From: Pseudomonadota bacterium
GTDB taxonomy: Bacteria; Pseudomonadota; Gammaproteobacteria; Burkholderiales; Burkholderiaceae_C
NCBI GenBank assembly: GCA_021808405.1
Contig: JAKBBQ010000005.1
Location: forward strand, 1-38,114
Direction: 5' to 3'
Length of the DNA stretch: 38,114 nucleotides
Positions within the stretch are counted from its first letter, which is position 1, and every line of letters begins with the position of its first letter. A model generated the notes under the pieces. The model did no database searches and was not told where the DNA came from. It saw nothing but the letters and a program-made list of their open reading frames with translations. Positions 10,352-21,358 of the stretch are shown piece by piece. The position numbers were made by a program, and so were the translations under genes.

Positions 10352-12021
10352 ACGACAAGCTTCCCGGCTCCGCCGGGCTCGAAGGCCGCGGCTACGCGGC
10401 CTGGCAGGACGAATACCGACGCGCCATGGGCGAGGAGGCGCCGCTGCGCAACCGCTCGGGTATCGCGATCCGGCCGCTGTACACCGAGCGCGACTGGAGC
10501 CCCGGCGCCGCGGCGCCGGGGCTGCCCGGACAGCCGCCCTACACGCGCGGCATCTACGCGACCATGCACCGCGGCCGCTCGTGGACCCAGCGACAGCTGA
10601 TCGGCCTGGGCACGCCCGCGCAATACAACGCCCGGCTGCAGGCGATCCTCGCCCAGGGGGCGACCGCGGTGTCGCTGCTGCCCTGCAACTCGGTGTTCCG
10701 CGGCTACGACATGGACGAGTCGCCGATCGAACTGCTCGGCACCTGCGGCACCGTGGTGAACACCGCCGAGCACATGGACCGCGCGCTGCAGGGAGTCGAA
10801 CTGGAGCGCATCTCCTGCGCGCTGAACGACCCGTCGCCCTTCACGCTGCTGGCCTTCCTGCTTTGCGTCGCGCGCCGGCGCGGCACCGACTGGCGCAGCG
10901 TGGCCGGAACCTCCAACCAGAGCGACTACCTGAGCCACTTCGTCGCCAACCACATGTTCTTCCGCATCGCCCTGCCGGGCGCGCGGCGCATTCTGGTCGA
11001 CCACATCGAGTTCTGCAGCCGCCACGTTCCGCGCTGGAATCCGATGTCCATCGTCGGCCAGCACATGCAGCAGGCCGGGGCGACCCCGGCCGAGGCGATG
11101 GCCTTCACGCTGTGTACCGCGCTGCAGAATGCGCGCGACTGCATCGCCCGCGGCCTCGATCCCGATGAGTTCCTGCCGCGATTCACCTTCTTCTTCGACG
11201 TGTCGATCAGCCTGTTCGAGGAAATCGCCAAGTTCCGCGCGGCGCGCCGCCTCTGGGCCCGCCTGACCCGCGAACGGCTGGGAGCGAAGGATCCGCGGTC
11301 GTGGCGCTTCAAGTTCCATGCCCAGACCTCGGGCGCCGACCTCACGCGGCAGCAGCCGCTGAACAACATCGCGCGCGTCACGGTACAGGCCATGGCCGGC
11401 ATCTTCGGCGGACTGCAGTCGCTGCACACCGACGCCTACGACGAGGCGCTGTCCTGCCCCAGTGAATTCGGCGCGCGCATCGCCGTGGCGACACAGAACA
11501 TCCTGCGGGAGGAGGCCGGGCTCACCGATGTCATCGACCCGCTCGGCGGCAGCTGGTACGTCGAGACCCTGACCGACCAGATGGAGGCCGAGATCGAGCG
11601 GGTGATGCGCCTGGTCGAGGACGCCGGCGGCATGTACGAGGCGGCGAGCCAGGGAGTGGTGCAGCGCATGGTCGGCGAGTCGGCACTTGCCGCGCAGCAT
11701 CGCATCGACGCAGGCGAGCAGACGGTCGTGGGCGTCAACGCCTATGTCGTCGACGAGGACGCCAGCGCGCGGCCGACCAACCCGCGTCCCGAGCGCGACG
11801 TGATGCAGGCCCACGTCGAGGATTTCGCCGCCTTCAAGCGTGCCCGCCCGCAGGCCGAGGTGCAGCGCGCCCTCGACTCGCTGGCACGCGCCGCGGCCAG
11901 CGCCGACGCCAATGTGTTCGAGCAGGTCGTCGAAGCCGCCGGTGCCGGCTGCACCCACGGCGAGATCTGCCGCACCCTCAGGCGCGAGATGGGCTTCGGA
12001 CAGGTCGAGGCGAGGGTATGA
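10348..12021 (+). CDS. Methylmalonyl-CoA mutase family large subunit, substrate specificity uncertain
   Basis: [92 protein letters not shown]; no B12 domain in this chain. Confidence 0.92.
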   Translation: MNDKLPGSAGLEGRGYAAWQDEYRRAMGEEAPLRNRSGIAIRPLYTERDWSPGAAAPGLPGQPPYTRGIYATMHRGRSWTQRQLIGLGTPAQYNARLQAILAQGATAVSLLPCNSVFRGYDMDESPIELLGTCGTVVNTAEHMDRALQGVELERISCALNDPSPFTLLAFLLCVARRRGTDWRSVAGTSNQSDYLSHFVANHMFFRIALPGARRILVDHIEFCSRHVPRWNPMSIVGQHMQQAGATPAEAMAFTLCTALQNARDCIARGLDPDEFLPRFTFFFDVSISLFEEIAKFRAARRLWARLTRERLGAKDPRSWRFKFHAQTSGADLTRQQPLNNIARVTVQAMAGIFGGLQSLHTDAYDEALSCPSEFGARIAVATQNILREEAGLTDVIDPLGGSWYVETLTDQMEAEIERVMRLVEDAGGMYEAASQGVVQRMVGESALAAQHRIDAGEQTVVGVNAYVVDEDASARPTNPRPERDVMQAHVEDFAAFKRARPQAEVQRALDSLARAAASADANVFEQVVEAAGAGCTHGEICRTLRREMGFGQVEARV

Positions 12022-12250
12022 GCGCCTCGCACGGCCGCTCCGAAGAGGCGCTCACCCCCCTCGGGGGGGCGGCGCGCAGCGCCAGGGGGGCTCACCTGAG
12101 CGCCTCGCACGGCCGCTCCGAAGAGGCGCTCACCCCCCCGGGGGGCGGGCGCGTAGCGCCCAGGGGGCCCTTCATCCTCGCCTCGCACGGCCGCTCCGAA
12201 CAGTCGCTCACCCCCCCGGGGGGCGGGCGCGCAGCGCCCGGGGGGCGTCG

Positions 12251-12254
<4 letters not shown>
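12018..12254 (+). CDS. Hypothetical 78-aa tri-repeat ORF
   Basis: [27 protein letters not shown] / [27 protein letters not shown] / [28 protein letters not shown] overlap with the mutase stop and with the start of the MeaB fusion. May be a by-product of the DNA repeats. Confidence 0.3.
12024..12250. repeat. Three tandem copies of a 78-bp GC-rich palindromic (REP-like) unit
   Basis: GCCTCGCACGGCCGCTCCGAA starts at 12024, 12102 and 12180 (period 78 bp). Units contain TGAGCGCCTC-N16-GAGGCGCTCA (units 1-2), CCCCCC/GGGGGG, and GGGCGC-GYA-GCGCCC. Confidence 0.95.
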
Positions 12255-13447
<1,193 letters not shown>

Positions 13448-13564
13448 GGTGGCTTTGCCCGACGCGCCGGCGGCGGCCACGCCGGCCCACACGGGGCATG
13501 GGACGAGGCCCTCGTCCTGGCGCAGATGGCCGGCATGACGACCCAACACAGCCCGGAGACGACC

Positions 13565-14929
13565 ATGAGTGCGGACACACCCGACGGCAGGTACTGGAAC
13601 GCGGCCAAGGAAACACGCCCGCGCGCCGAGCGCGAGGCGGAGGTGCTCGGGCTGATGCAGCAGCAGCTCGCCTACGCCTACGAACACCTGCCGTTCTACC
13701 GGCGCCACTACGACGCCCACGGCTTCCACCCGCGCGACGTGCGGACGATCGAGGACTTCACGGCCAAGGTTCCGGTGATCACCAAGCAGATGCTGCGCGA
13801 CGACCAGGAGGCGCACCCGCCGTTCGGCAGCTATGTCGGCAGCGACCCCGATATCGCGCGCATCCACGGCTCCTCGGGCACCTCGGGCAAGCCCACGCTG
13901 TACGCGATCTCGCGCCGCGACTGGTCGTACATCGCCGACGTGATGGCGCAGGGCCTGTATACCTGCGGCGTGCGGCCCGACGACCGGGTCCAGCTGGCCA
14001 CGGTCTACAGCCTGTTCATGGGCGGCTGGGGCGCGCTGCTGGGCACCGAACGCCTGGGGGCGACCGCATTCCCGATCGGCGCCGGCGAGACCGAACGCCA
14101 GCTCGACCTGATGTATCGCATCGGCTCGACGGTGCTGATCACCACGCCGACCTATGCGCTGCACATGCTCGAGACCGCCGCCGCGCAGGGGCGCGACACG
14201 GTGAACTCGCCGCTGCGGCTGGGGATTTTCATCGGCGAGCCGGGAGCCTCGATCCCGGGAACGCGCCACGCGCTGGAGAAAGGCTGGGGCATCGTGGTGC
14301 GCGACATGGCCACGACCTCCGAGATGACCCCCTGGTCGACCAATGCCGAGTGCGAGGCCGGCAACGGCATGCACGTGATGCAGGACGAGGTCTGGACCGA
14401 GATCGTCGACAAGAACGATTCGACGCGCCTGCTGCCCGACGGCCAGAGCGGCGCCGTGGTCTACAGCCACCTGCGCAGGCGCTCGCAGCCGATGATCCGC
14501 TTCCATTCGGGCGACGAGTCGCACATGACCTACGAACCCTGCCGTTGCGGGCGCAGCTACCCGCGCCTGCCCGCGGGGGTCTACGGCCGCCTGGACGACA
14601 TGTTGATCATCAAGGGCGCCAACGTCTACCCGAGCCAGGTCCAGCGCGCGCTGCTGTCCATCCCGGGGGTCGGCGTCGAGTTCAGGATCATCCTGGAACG
14701 CGTCGGCGCGCTCGACCAGGCGCGGCTGCAGGTCGAGCATGCGCCGGACCTGCCGCGCGAGTCGCGCGAGGCGCGCATCGCCGAACTGGGCGAGCACATT
14801 GCGCGCCGGCTGAAGACCGACACCGCGATCAGCTTCCGGGTCGAGGTCGTCGAGCACGGGTCGATCGAGCGCTCGGTCTCCAAGGCCAAACGGGTGTTCG
14901 ACAATCGACCGAAGTACCGGCCGGGCTGA
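13565..14929 (+). CDS. PaaK-like (phenylacetate-CoA ligase family) acyl-CoA ligase
   Basis: AYEHLPFYRRHYDAHGFHPRDVRTIEDFTAKVPVITKQMLRD, IHGSSGTSGKPTLYAISRRDW, YGRLDDMLIIKGANVYPSQVQRALLSIPGVG. CGGAGAC 5' of ATG 13565; ORF open from 13526. Confidence 0.92.
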   Translation: MSADTPDGRYWNAAKETRPRAEREAEVLGLMQQQLAYAYEHLPFYRRHYDAHGFHPRDVRTIEDFTAKVPVITKQMLRDDQEAHPPFGSYVGSDPDIARIHGSSGTSGKPTLYAISRRDWSYIADVMAQGLYTCGVRPDDRVQLATVYSLFMGGWGALLGTERLGATAFPIGAGETERQLDLMYRIGSTVLITTPTYALHMLETAAAQGRDTVNSPLRLGIFIGEPGASIPGTRHALEKGWGIVVRDMATTSEMTPWSTNAECEAGNGMHVMQDEVWTEIVDKNDSTRLLPDGQSGAVVYSHLRRRSQPMIRFHSGDESHMTYEPCRCGRSYPRLPAGVYGRLDDMLIIKGANVYPSQVQRALLSIPGVGVEFRIILERVGALDQARLQVEHAPDLPRESREARIAELGEHIARRLKTDTAISFRVEVVEHGSIERSVSKAKRVFDNRPKYRPG

Positions 14930-14954
14930 ATCGGGCGCTGGCGCCGCAGCGGGG

Positions 14955-15605
14955 TCACACCCAGGGCCGCGGCAGTTGCTCGCGCGCGATGGCTCGTTGC
15001 ACGGCCGGCCGCGCGAGCATGCGCTCCAGGTAGGCCTGCAGCCGCGGCAGGCTGCGCGCCGGCCGCGCGAAGTGGCGAGTCCAGCGGCAAAGCACCAGCA
15101 GCAGCGGGTCGGCCGCGCTGTACCGGCTGCCGAGCAGCCAGGGGCCTGCGTGCCGCGCGAGCTGGGCCTCGACCTGGTCGAGCAGCGGCGCGATGCGCGC
15201 CTGCGCGCTGTCGCGCACCTGCGCGGCGCCGTCCTGGTTGCCCGCGTCGACCCAACGCTCCGGGTAGTAGTAGGCGATCAGCAGCGGCTGCAGGGTGTTG
15301 GTCAACCAGACGAGCCACTTGTAGAACTCGGCCCGTTCGCGCGTCCCGACCGCCGGCGCGAGGCCGGCCTGGGCATGGGTATCGGCCAGGTGCAGCAGGA
15401 TGGCCGCCGTCTCGTAGAGCACCAGGTCGCGGTCGACCAGCACCGGGATCAGGCCGTTGGGGTTGAGTTGCAGGTACTCGGGAGACTTGTGCGCGCCGCG
15501 GTCGCGGTCGACCCGGGAAAGCGCGAAGGGCACGCCCAGTTCCTCGAGCACGACGTGGGGGGCGAAGCTCGCATTGCCGGGGAAGTAGTGCAGGGTGAGG
15601 GTCAC
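14955..15605 (-). CDS. Glutathione S-transferase family protein
   Basis: GTG start at 15605: VTLTLHYFPGNASFAPHVVLEELGVPFALSRVD...LQLNPNGLIPVLVDRDLVLYETAAILLHLAD; GST thioredoxin-fold plus alpha domain. Confidence 0.9.
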   Translation of the reverse strand: MTLTLHYFPGNASFAPHVVLEELGVPFALSRVDRDRGAHKSPEYLQLNPNGLIPVLVDRDLVLYETAAILLHLADTHAQAGLAPAVGTRERAEFYKWLVWLTNTLQPLLIAYYYPERWVDAGNQDGAAQVRDSAQARIAPLLDQVEAQLARHAGPWLLGSRYSAADPLLLVLCRWTRHFARPARSLPRLQAYLERMLARPAVQRAIAREQLPRPWV

Positions 15606-15708
15606 GGCCGGGTCCTTGCGGTTGCGGGGTCGTGCCGCCGGCGGGCGCTCGCAGGCTGACACGGCCTGCGATTCGACCACGAACGGGCTCGCTGCCGCTG
15701 CGCGGCCC

Positions 15709-16038
15709 TCAGGCGTAGCTCGACGCCAGCTGCGCCGGGGTCGCGGCCCCGAGCGTGGCCGCCGGCAGCACGCGCACGCCGATCGGCCCCCAGGCGCTGG
15801 CCACGACCAGTCCGTCGCGGCGCAGCACATGCTGCTCCCCGGGATGCAGGAACACGTCGTCGAGTTCGCCCTCCTCGGTCAGCCACAGCAGCGGCGGCGG
15901 CCCCCCGTCGACAAGCCGCGGCGCCGAGGCGGCCACGGTGCAGCCCCGGGCACCCCGCAGCACCAGCAGGTCGCCGACTTCCAGCGCCGTCCACGCACGT
16001 TCGACCCGGGTCGCGCTTGCATTCGTCCATTGCATCAT
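15709..16038 (-). CDS. DUF2917-like protein
   Basis: MMQWTNASATRVERAWTALEVGDLLVLRGARGCTVAASAPRLVDGGPPPLLWLTEEGELDDVFLHPGEQHVL; short, cupin-like, divergent from a LysR gene. Confidence 0.65.
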   Translation of the reverse strand: MMQWTNASATRVERAWTALEVGDLLVLRGARGCTVAASAPRLVDGGPPPLLWLTEEGELDDVFLHPGEQHVLRRDGLVVASAWGPIGVRVLPAATLGAATPAQLASSYA

Positions 16039-16177
16039 CACGAGTCCTCCGCGGGGCCCATGGACCGGCTTGCCGAAACGCCTCCGGCTCGCCGCCCAGC
16101 CCCGCATGGGTGGGATTTCCAACGCAACCAGCGTAGCGGTTCCGGAGGTCTTTCCAAAACGGTCTTTGCGCATCTGT

Positions 16178-16198
16178 ATCATGCGTGGATTGCATGAT
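16178..16198. promoter_or_regulatory. Inverted repeat ATCATGC-N7-GCATGAT, probable LysR box
   Basis: Perfect 7-bp arms between divergent DUF2917-like and LysR genes. Confidence 0.6.
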
Positions 16199-16207
16199 GG
16201 AACCGCG

Positions 16208-17197
16208 ATGGCCGATCGTTCCGAAGCTACCCGCCGCCTGCCCTCGCGGCGCATCGACACCGGATTCCTGCGCGCCTTCGAGGCCGCCGCTCGACTGGGC
16301 AGCTTCACCGCGGCGGCACGCGAACTCGCGCTCACCCAGTCGGCACTGAGTCGCCAGATCCAGTCCGTCGAGGGCGAGGTCGGGGTGGCGCTGTTCGAGC
16401 GCTCCGGGCCGCGCGTGCGCCTGTCGGCGGCCGGCCGCCAGCTCTGCTCGGCGCTGGCCCCGGCGCTGGCGACACTCGATGCCACGGTCGACGCGTTGCG
16501 GCGCACCACCCTGCGCCCGCGAGTGCGCATCACCACCTTCGCCTCGTTCGCCAGCCTGTGGCTGATGCCGCGCCTGCCGATGTTCCAGGCCGAGCACCCC
16601 GAAGTGGACATCGCGGTCGAGGCCTCCGATCGCCTGGCCGATCTCGAACTCAGCGGCGACGACGTGGCGCTGCGGCTGCTCCGCCCGGACAACCCGCTGG
16701 CGCTAGCCCCCGGTTGCCACCCGTTGTTCGAGGAACATTTCGCTCCGGTCTGCAGTCCGCGGCTGCTGGCCGACCTGGGCCTGCCCGGCGGCATGCGCAG
16801 CCCCTCGGACCTGGCGCGCACCACCCTCATCGCCGATGTCGGCAGCAACAGCGCCACTCCCCAGCTGACCCGCCATGTCGACGATCTGTCGTGGGAGGGC
16901 TGGTTCGCAGCGGTCGGGCACGCGTCGGTCGAGCCGCTGAGCTGGCTGCACCTGAACTACACCCACCAGGGGGTGCAGGCGGCGCTTGCCGGAATGGGCG
17001 TGGCGATGGGACAGATGGCGCTGGTGCACCACCTCGTCGCCGACGGCAGCCTCGTGCTGCCGCTCGGGCCGCCGCAACCCAGCGGCTACCGCTATTGCCT
17101 GGCGCAGCGCGTGGGCGAGCCCGCGCGGGCCGAAGTCGCCGCGCTGATGCAGTGGCTGGAGGCGCAGCTGCTCGGCGGCCGCCCAACGCGCGCCTGA
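16208..17197 (+). CDS. LysR family transcriptional regulator (GcvA-like)
   Basis: RRIDTGFLRAFEAAARLGSFTAAARELALTQSALSRQIQSVEGEVGVALFERSGPRVRLSAAGRQL. Confidence 0.94.
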   Translation: MADRSEATRRLPSRRIDTGFLRAFEAAARLGSFTAAARELALTQSALSRQIQSVEGEVGVALFERSGPRVRLSAAGRQLCSALAPALATLDATVDALRRTTLRPRVRITTFASFASLWLMPRLPMFQAEHPEVDIAVEASDRLADLELSGDDVALRLLRPDNPLALAPGCHPLFEEHFAPVCSPRLLADLGLPGGMRSPSDLARTTLIADVGSNSATPQLTRHVDDLSWEGWFAAVGHASVEPLSWLHLNYTHQGVQAALAGMGVAMGQMALVHHLVADGSLVLPLGPPQPSGYRYCLAQRVGEPARAEVAALMQWLEAQLLGGRPTRA

Positions 17198-17227
17198 GCC
17201 GGCCGGGCGCCGCGGCTGGCCATGCCG

Positions 17228-18088
17228 CTACTCGCCCAGCCACGATCCGCGCAGATCGCTGTCGTAGAGCAGTTGCAGCAGGGTGCCCGCGGGGCGGCTC
17301 AGGCGCCTGGCGGCCACCGCGATGAACTCGATGTCGGGGAGCTGCGGCAGGCTGGCGGAATTCAGTGGAGGCGCCAGGCCGCGCGCCGACAGGTACTGCG
17401 CCCGCACCGTGATGCCCAGGCCGCCGCGCGCCGCGGCGACGCAGCCGGCGTGGCTGCTGCTGGTGCACACCAGTTGCCAGCGGAAGTCGCTCTGCGCCAG
17501 GGTGTCGAGCACGGCCGCGCGCGAGACGCTGGGCTCGCCGATGAGGATCAGCGGCAGCGGCTGCTGCAGGTCGACCAGGGTGCCGGTGCGTGCCAGCCAT
17601 TCGAGGCGGGCGCTGAACAGTCGGGTACCGCGCTTGTCGCCGAGCCTGCGTTTGCCCACGAGCAGATCGATGTCACCGGCGTCCAGCCATTCGTACAGCT
17701 TGCCGGTCATGCCGATGGTGATCTGCAACTCGACGTCGGGATGCGCGTTGCGGAACGCGGCCAGCACGGTCGGCAGCGGACCCAGCGCGATGTCGTCGGA
17801 ACATCCCAGGCGCACGCGGCCCTTCAGGCTCGGGGAGCGGAACTGCGTCTCGGCGCGCCGTATGGCCTGCAGGATCTGCCCGGCATGGGCCAGCATGGCC
17901 TCGCCGTCGGCGGTCAGCCGCACCGAGTGGGTGTCGCGCACGAACAGCCGGCGCCCGACCTCCCGCTCGAGCCTGCCAACGTGGTCGCTGACACTCGATT
18001 GCGTCAGGCCCAGCTGGCGCGCCGCCTCGCTGAAGCCGCGGCAGGCCGCGACCGTGGCGAAGGTCCTGAGCCAGACGGGGTTGAGCAT
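17228..18088 (-). CDS. LysR family transcriptional regulator
   Basis: MLNPVWLRTFATVAACRGFSEAARQLGLTQSSVSDHVGRLEREVGRRLFVRDTHSVRLTADGEAML. Confidence 0.94.
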   Translation of the reverse strand: MLNPVWLRTFATVAACRGFSEAARQLGLTQSSVSDHVGRLEREVGRRLFVRDTHSVRLTADGEAMLAHAGQILQAIRRAETQFRSPSLKGRVRLGCSDDIALGPLPTVLAAFRNAHPDVELQITIGMTGKLYEWLDAGDIDLLVGKRRLGDKRGTRLFSARLEWLARTGTLVDLQQPLPLILIGEPSVSRAAVLDTLAQSDFRWQLVCTSSSHAGCVAAARGGLGITVRAQYLSARGLAPPLNSASLPQLPDIEFIAVAARRLSRPAGTLLQLLYDSDLRGSWLGE

Positions 18089-18233
18089 GGGCCATTGTCA
18101 TCGGCTTTCCCGATCACAGTCAACGCCGTTAGCGGCATTCCCGATTCATGGGGAAAACCCTAATATATCGGTCGAGGGCCTGGGCCCCGGGGCGCCGCCC
18201 GGCGCCGCTGCCGGGCCCCGTCGGGAAGTCGCA

Positions 18234-19634
18234 GTGCGCAGCCAATCATCCAGTCATACCGCGTTGTTGTGGATCGTCGCCGCAGGTTTTTTCATGCAGG
18301 CGCTGGACACGACCATTGTCAATACCGCGCTGCCGTCGATCGCGCGCAGCCTGGGCGTGCAGCCACTGGTGACCGAGTGGGCCATCGTGTCCTACATCCT
18401 CACGATGGCGCTGCTGACCCCGGCGTCGGGCTGGCTCGCCGACCGCTTCGGCACCCGCCGCGTCTACCAGGCGGCGATCACCCTGTTCGTCGTCGGCTCG
18501 CTGAGCTGTGCCGGCGCGCATACCCTGCCGCAGCTGGTGGCCGCGCGGGTCGTGCAGGGCCTGGGCGGCTCGATGCTGCTGCCCATCGGCCGTCTGGCGG
18601 TGCTGCGCCGGGTCGGCGGCGAGCAGTTCGTCGCTGCGCTGGCGCTGATCTCGGTGGCCGGGCAGGTCGGGCCGATCGTCGGCCCGACGCTCGGCGGCTG
18701 GTTCGTCGAGGCCATGTCGTGGCACTGGATCTTCCTGATCAACGTGCCGATCGGCGTCGCCGGCCTGCTGGCCGTGCAGCGCTACCTGCCCCGCGACAGC
18801 GCCAACGCGGCGCCGCCCTTCGACATCGTCGGCTGCACGCTGCTGTCGCTGGCGATGATCGCGCTGTCGCTGGCGGTCGACGCGCCGGTGCAGTCGCATC
18901 GCGCCGCCTGGTCGGCCGCGCTGTTCGGCGTCGGCGCGGCCGCCGCGCTGGCCTACCTTCCCTACGCCCGGCACCACCGGCACCCGCTGTTCCGGCTCGG
19001 GCTGTTCGGCGAACCCAACTTCGGTGCCGGGCTGCTGGGCAACCTGGTCTGCCGCGTCGGCTCCAGCGCGGTGCCCTTCCTGCTGCCGCTGCTGCTGCAA
19101 CTCGAACTGGGCTACAGCCCGCTGCAATCGGGACTGATGATGCTGCCGGCGGCGCTGGCCGGGATCGTGGCCAAGCGCTGGATCGCCCCGCTGGTGCAGC
19201 GCCACGGCTACGACGCCTTCCTGCGGGTCAACACCACGGTGGTCGGCGGCTCGATCGTCGGCTTCGCACTCATCGGTCCGCACACTCCGCTGTGGCTGGA
19301 AGTCGGGCTCCTCGCCGCGTTCGGCGCGTCGAACTCCATGCAGTTCGCGGCGATGAACAGCGTCACCCTGAAAGGCCTGTCGCACGACGACGCGGGCAGC
19401 GGCAACAGCCTGTTCTCGATGGTGCAGATGCTGGCGATGAGCCTGGGGGTGTCGATCGGCGGCGCGCTGGTCAAGCTGTTCTCCGGGCCCTCCGGGCCCG
19501 AGCTGCTGGGCTTTCGCATGAGCTTTGCCTGCGTCGGCGCGATCGCGCTGGCCGCGGTGCTGATCTTCCGCGGGATCGACCAGGAACCCGGCGCGACCCG
19601 CGCGCCCACCCCGGCAGCCGCGGCCGGCCGCTGA
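18234..19634 (+). CDS. MFS transporter, DHA2/MdtD-like drug efflux family
   Basis: GTG start with GGAAG upstream; LWIVAAGFFMQALDTTIVNTALPSIARSLGVQPLVTEWAIVSYILTMALLTPASGWLADRFGTRRVY (DHA2 motifs). Confidence 0.93.
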   Translation: MRSQSSSHTALLWIVAAGFFMQALDTTIVNTALPSIARSLGVQPLVTEWAIVSYILTMALLTPASGWLADRFGTRRVYQAAITLFVVGSLSCAGAHTLPQLVAARVVQGLGGSMLLPIGRLAVLRRVGGEQFVAALALISVAGQVGPIVGPTLGGWFVEAMSWHWIFLINVPIGVAGLLAVQRYLPRDSANAAPPFDIVGCTLLSLAMIALSLAVDAPVQSHRAAWSAALFGVGAAAALAYLPYARHHRHPLFRLGLFGEPNFGAGLLGNLVCRVGSSAVPFLLPLLLQLELGYSPLQSGLMMLPAALAGIVAKRWIAPLVQRHGYDAFLRVNTTVVGGSIVGFALIGPHTPLWLEVGLLAAFGASNSMQFAAMNSVTLKGLSHDDAGSGNSLFSMVQMLAMSLGVSIGGALVKLFSGPSGPELLGFRMSFACVGAIALAAVLIFRGIDQEPGATRAPTPAAAAGR

Positions 19635-19704
19635 GCACCTGGGTACCATGGGGCCAGCCGCGCGCCGCCCCGGGCGCGCGCACCGCTAGGCGCAGACCCG
19701 TCCC

Positions 19705-21318
19705 ATGAGCGTGCCCTTCGACTGGAGCAACCCCTACCCGACCATTCGCAGCCCGCTGATGGCGCGCAACGTCGTCGCGACCTCGCAACCGCTGGGCGCG
19801 CAGGCCGGGCTGCGCATGCTGCTGGCCGGCGGCAATGCGGTCGATGCGGCGATCGCGGCCGCGGCCGCGATGGCCATCGTCGAGCCGGTGTCCAACGGGC
19901 TGGGCAGCGACCTGTACGCCCTCGTCTGGGACGGCGAGCAACTGCTGGGGCTGAACGCCTCGGGAGTCGCGCCGGCGGCGTGGAGCCCCGAGTACTTCGC
20001 GCGCCGCCACGGCGGCACGCTTCCGGTGCGCGGCTGGGACAGCGTGACCGTGCCGGGCGCGGTCGCCGGCTGGGTCGCGCTGTCGCGCCGCCTGGGTCGG
20101 CTGCCCTTCGAGGACCTGCTCGAGCCCGCCATCGAGCTGGCCGAGCGCGGCCACGGCGTGGGCTGCATCGTCGCCCGCAAATGGGCGGCACTGGTACCGC
20201 TGCTGCAGGACCAGCCCGGCTTCGCCGAGGCCTTCATGCCGCGCGGACGCGCTCCGCTGCCCGGCGAGCGCTTCGTGTTCGGCGACGCCGCGACCACGCT
20301 GCGGCGCATCGCCCGCAGCGTGGGCGAGGACTTCTATCGCGGCGAACTCGCCGAGCGCATGGCCGCGCATTCCCGCGAGCACGGCGGCGGCATGGCGTTG
20401 CAGGACCTCTGCGGCTACCAACCCGAGTGGGTGGAGCCGATCCGCAAGGACTACGCCGGCTACACCGTGCACGAAATCCCGCCCAACGGACAAGGCATCG
20501 CGGCGCTGATGGCGCTGGGCATGCTGGACCACCTCGATCTCGGGCGCCGTCCGGTCGACAGCGTGGAGTCGCAGCACCTGCAGATCGAGGCGATGAAGCT
20601 GGCCTTCGCCGATACCTACCGCTGGGTCGCCGATTCGCGCGCGATGACCGAGGTGCGCCCCGCCGACCTGCTCGATGACGCCTACCTGGCCGAGCGCGCC
20701 GCGCGCATCGATCCCCGGCGCGCAGGCGACTTCGGCCCCGGCACGCCGCCGCGCGGCGGCACCATCTACCTCAGCGCGGCCGACGAGCGAGGCATGATGG
20801 TCAGCCTGATCCAGTCCAACTACATGGGTTTCGGCAGCGGCGTGGTCGTGCCCGGAACCGGGATCAGCCTGCAGAACCGCGGCCAGGGCTTCACGCTGCA
20901 ACCCGGGCATCCGAACCTGGTGCGTGGGGGGCAGCGGCCGTTCCACACCATCATCCCCGGCTTTGTCACCCGCCAGGGCAAGCCCTGCATGAGCTTCGGA
21001 GTGATGGGAGGCCACATGCAGCCGCAGGGGCACCTGCAGACCCTGGTGCGCATCCTCGCCTGCGCGCAACAGCCCCAGGCCGCCTGCGACGCGCCGCGCT
21101 GGAAACTGGGCAAGGGCATGGCGCTGGACTGCGAGTCGACCATGGATGCCGAACTGCTCGACGGCCTGCGCGCGCTGGGCCACCCGATCGCCCCGCAGCC
21201 CGACCCGTACATGGACTTCGGATCCGGTCAGTTCATCTGGAAGCTGTCGGACGACCCGCAGGACGGCTATGTCGCGGCCAGCGACTCGCGGCGCGACGGC
21301 CAGGCCGTGGGCTTCTGA
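19705..21318 (+). CDS. Gamma-glutamyltransferase family protein (YwrD-like)
   Basis: ATSQPLGAQAGLRMLLAGGNAVDAAIAAAAAMAIVEPVSNGLGSDLYALVWDG; candidate nucleophile region GGTIYLSAADERGMMVSLIQSNYMGFGSGVVVPGTGISLQNRGQGF. Confidence 0.93.
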   Translation: MSVPFDWSNPYPTIRSPLMARNVVATSQPLGAQAGLRMLLAGGNAVDAAIAAAAAMAIVEPVSNGLGSDLYALVWDGEQLLGLNASGVAPAAWSPEYFARRHGGTLPVRGWDSVTVPGAVAGWVALSRRLGRLPFEDLLEPAIELAERGHGVGCIVARKWAALVPLLQDQPGFAEAFMPRGRAPLPGERFVFGDAATTLRRIARSVGEDFYRGELAERMAAHSREHGGGMALQDLCGYQPEWVEPIRKDYAGYTVHEIPPNGQGIAALMALGMLDHLDLGRRPVDSVESQHLQIEAMKLAFADTYRWVADSRAMTEVRPADLLDDAYLAERAARIDPRRAGDFGPGTPPRGGTIYLSAADERGMMVSLIQSNYMGFGSGVVVPGTGISLQNRGQGFTLQPGHPNLVRGGQRPFHTIIPGFVTRQGKPCMSFGVMGGHMQPQGHLQTLVRILACAQQPQAACDAPRWKLGKGMALDCESTMDAELLDGLRALGHPIAPQPDPYMDFGSGQFIWKLSDDPQDGYVAASDSRRDGQAVGF

Positions 21319-21358
21319 TGCGAACCGACCGCGCCGCGAGCGCGAGGAGAGCGCCCCG

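Noticed and set aside
12024-12250. CRISPR array
   Set aside because: Only three contiguous 78-bp copies, no unique spacers, no cas genes; these are tandem palindromic repeats.
11840-12250. N-terminal extension of the MeaB fusion through the repeats (ORF 11840..13447)
   Set aside because: Frame is open but overlaps the mutase CDS and gives low-complexity repeats; MeaB homology begins right after ATG 12251.
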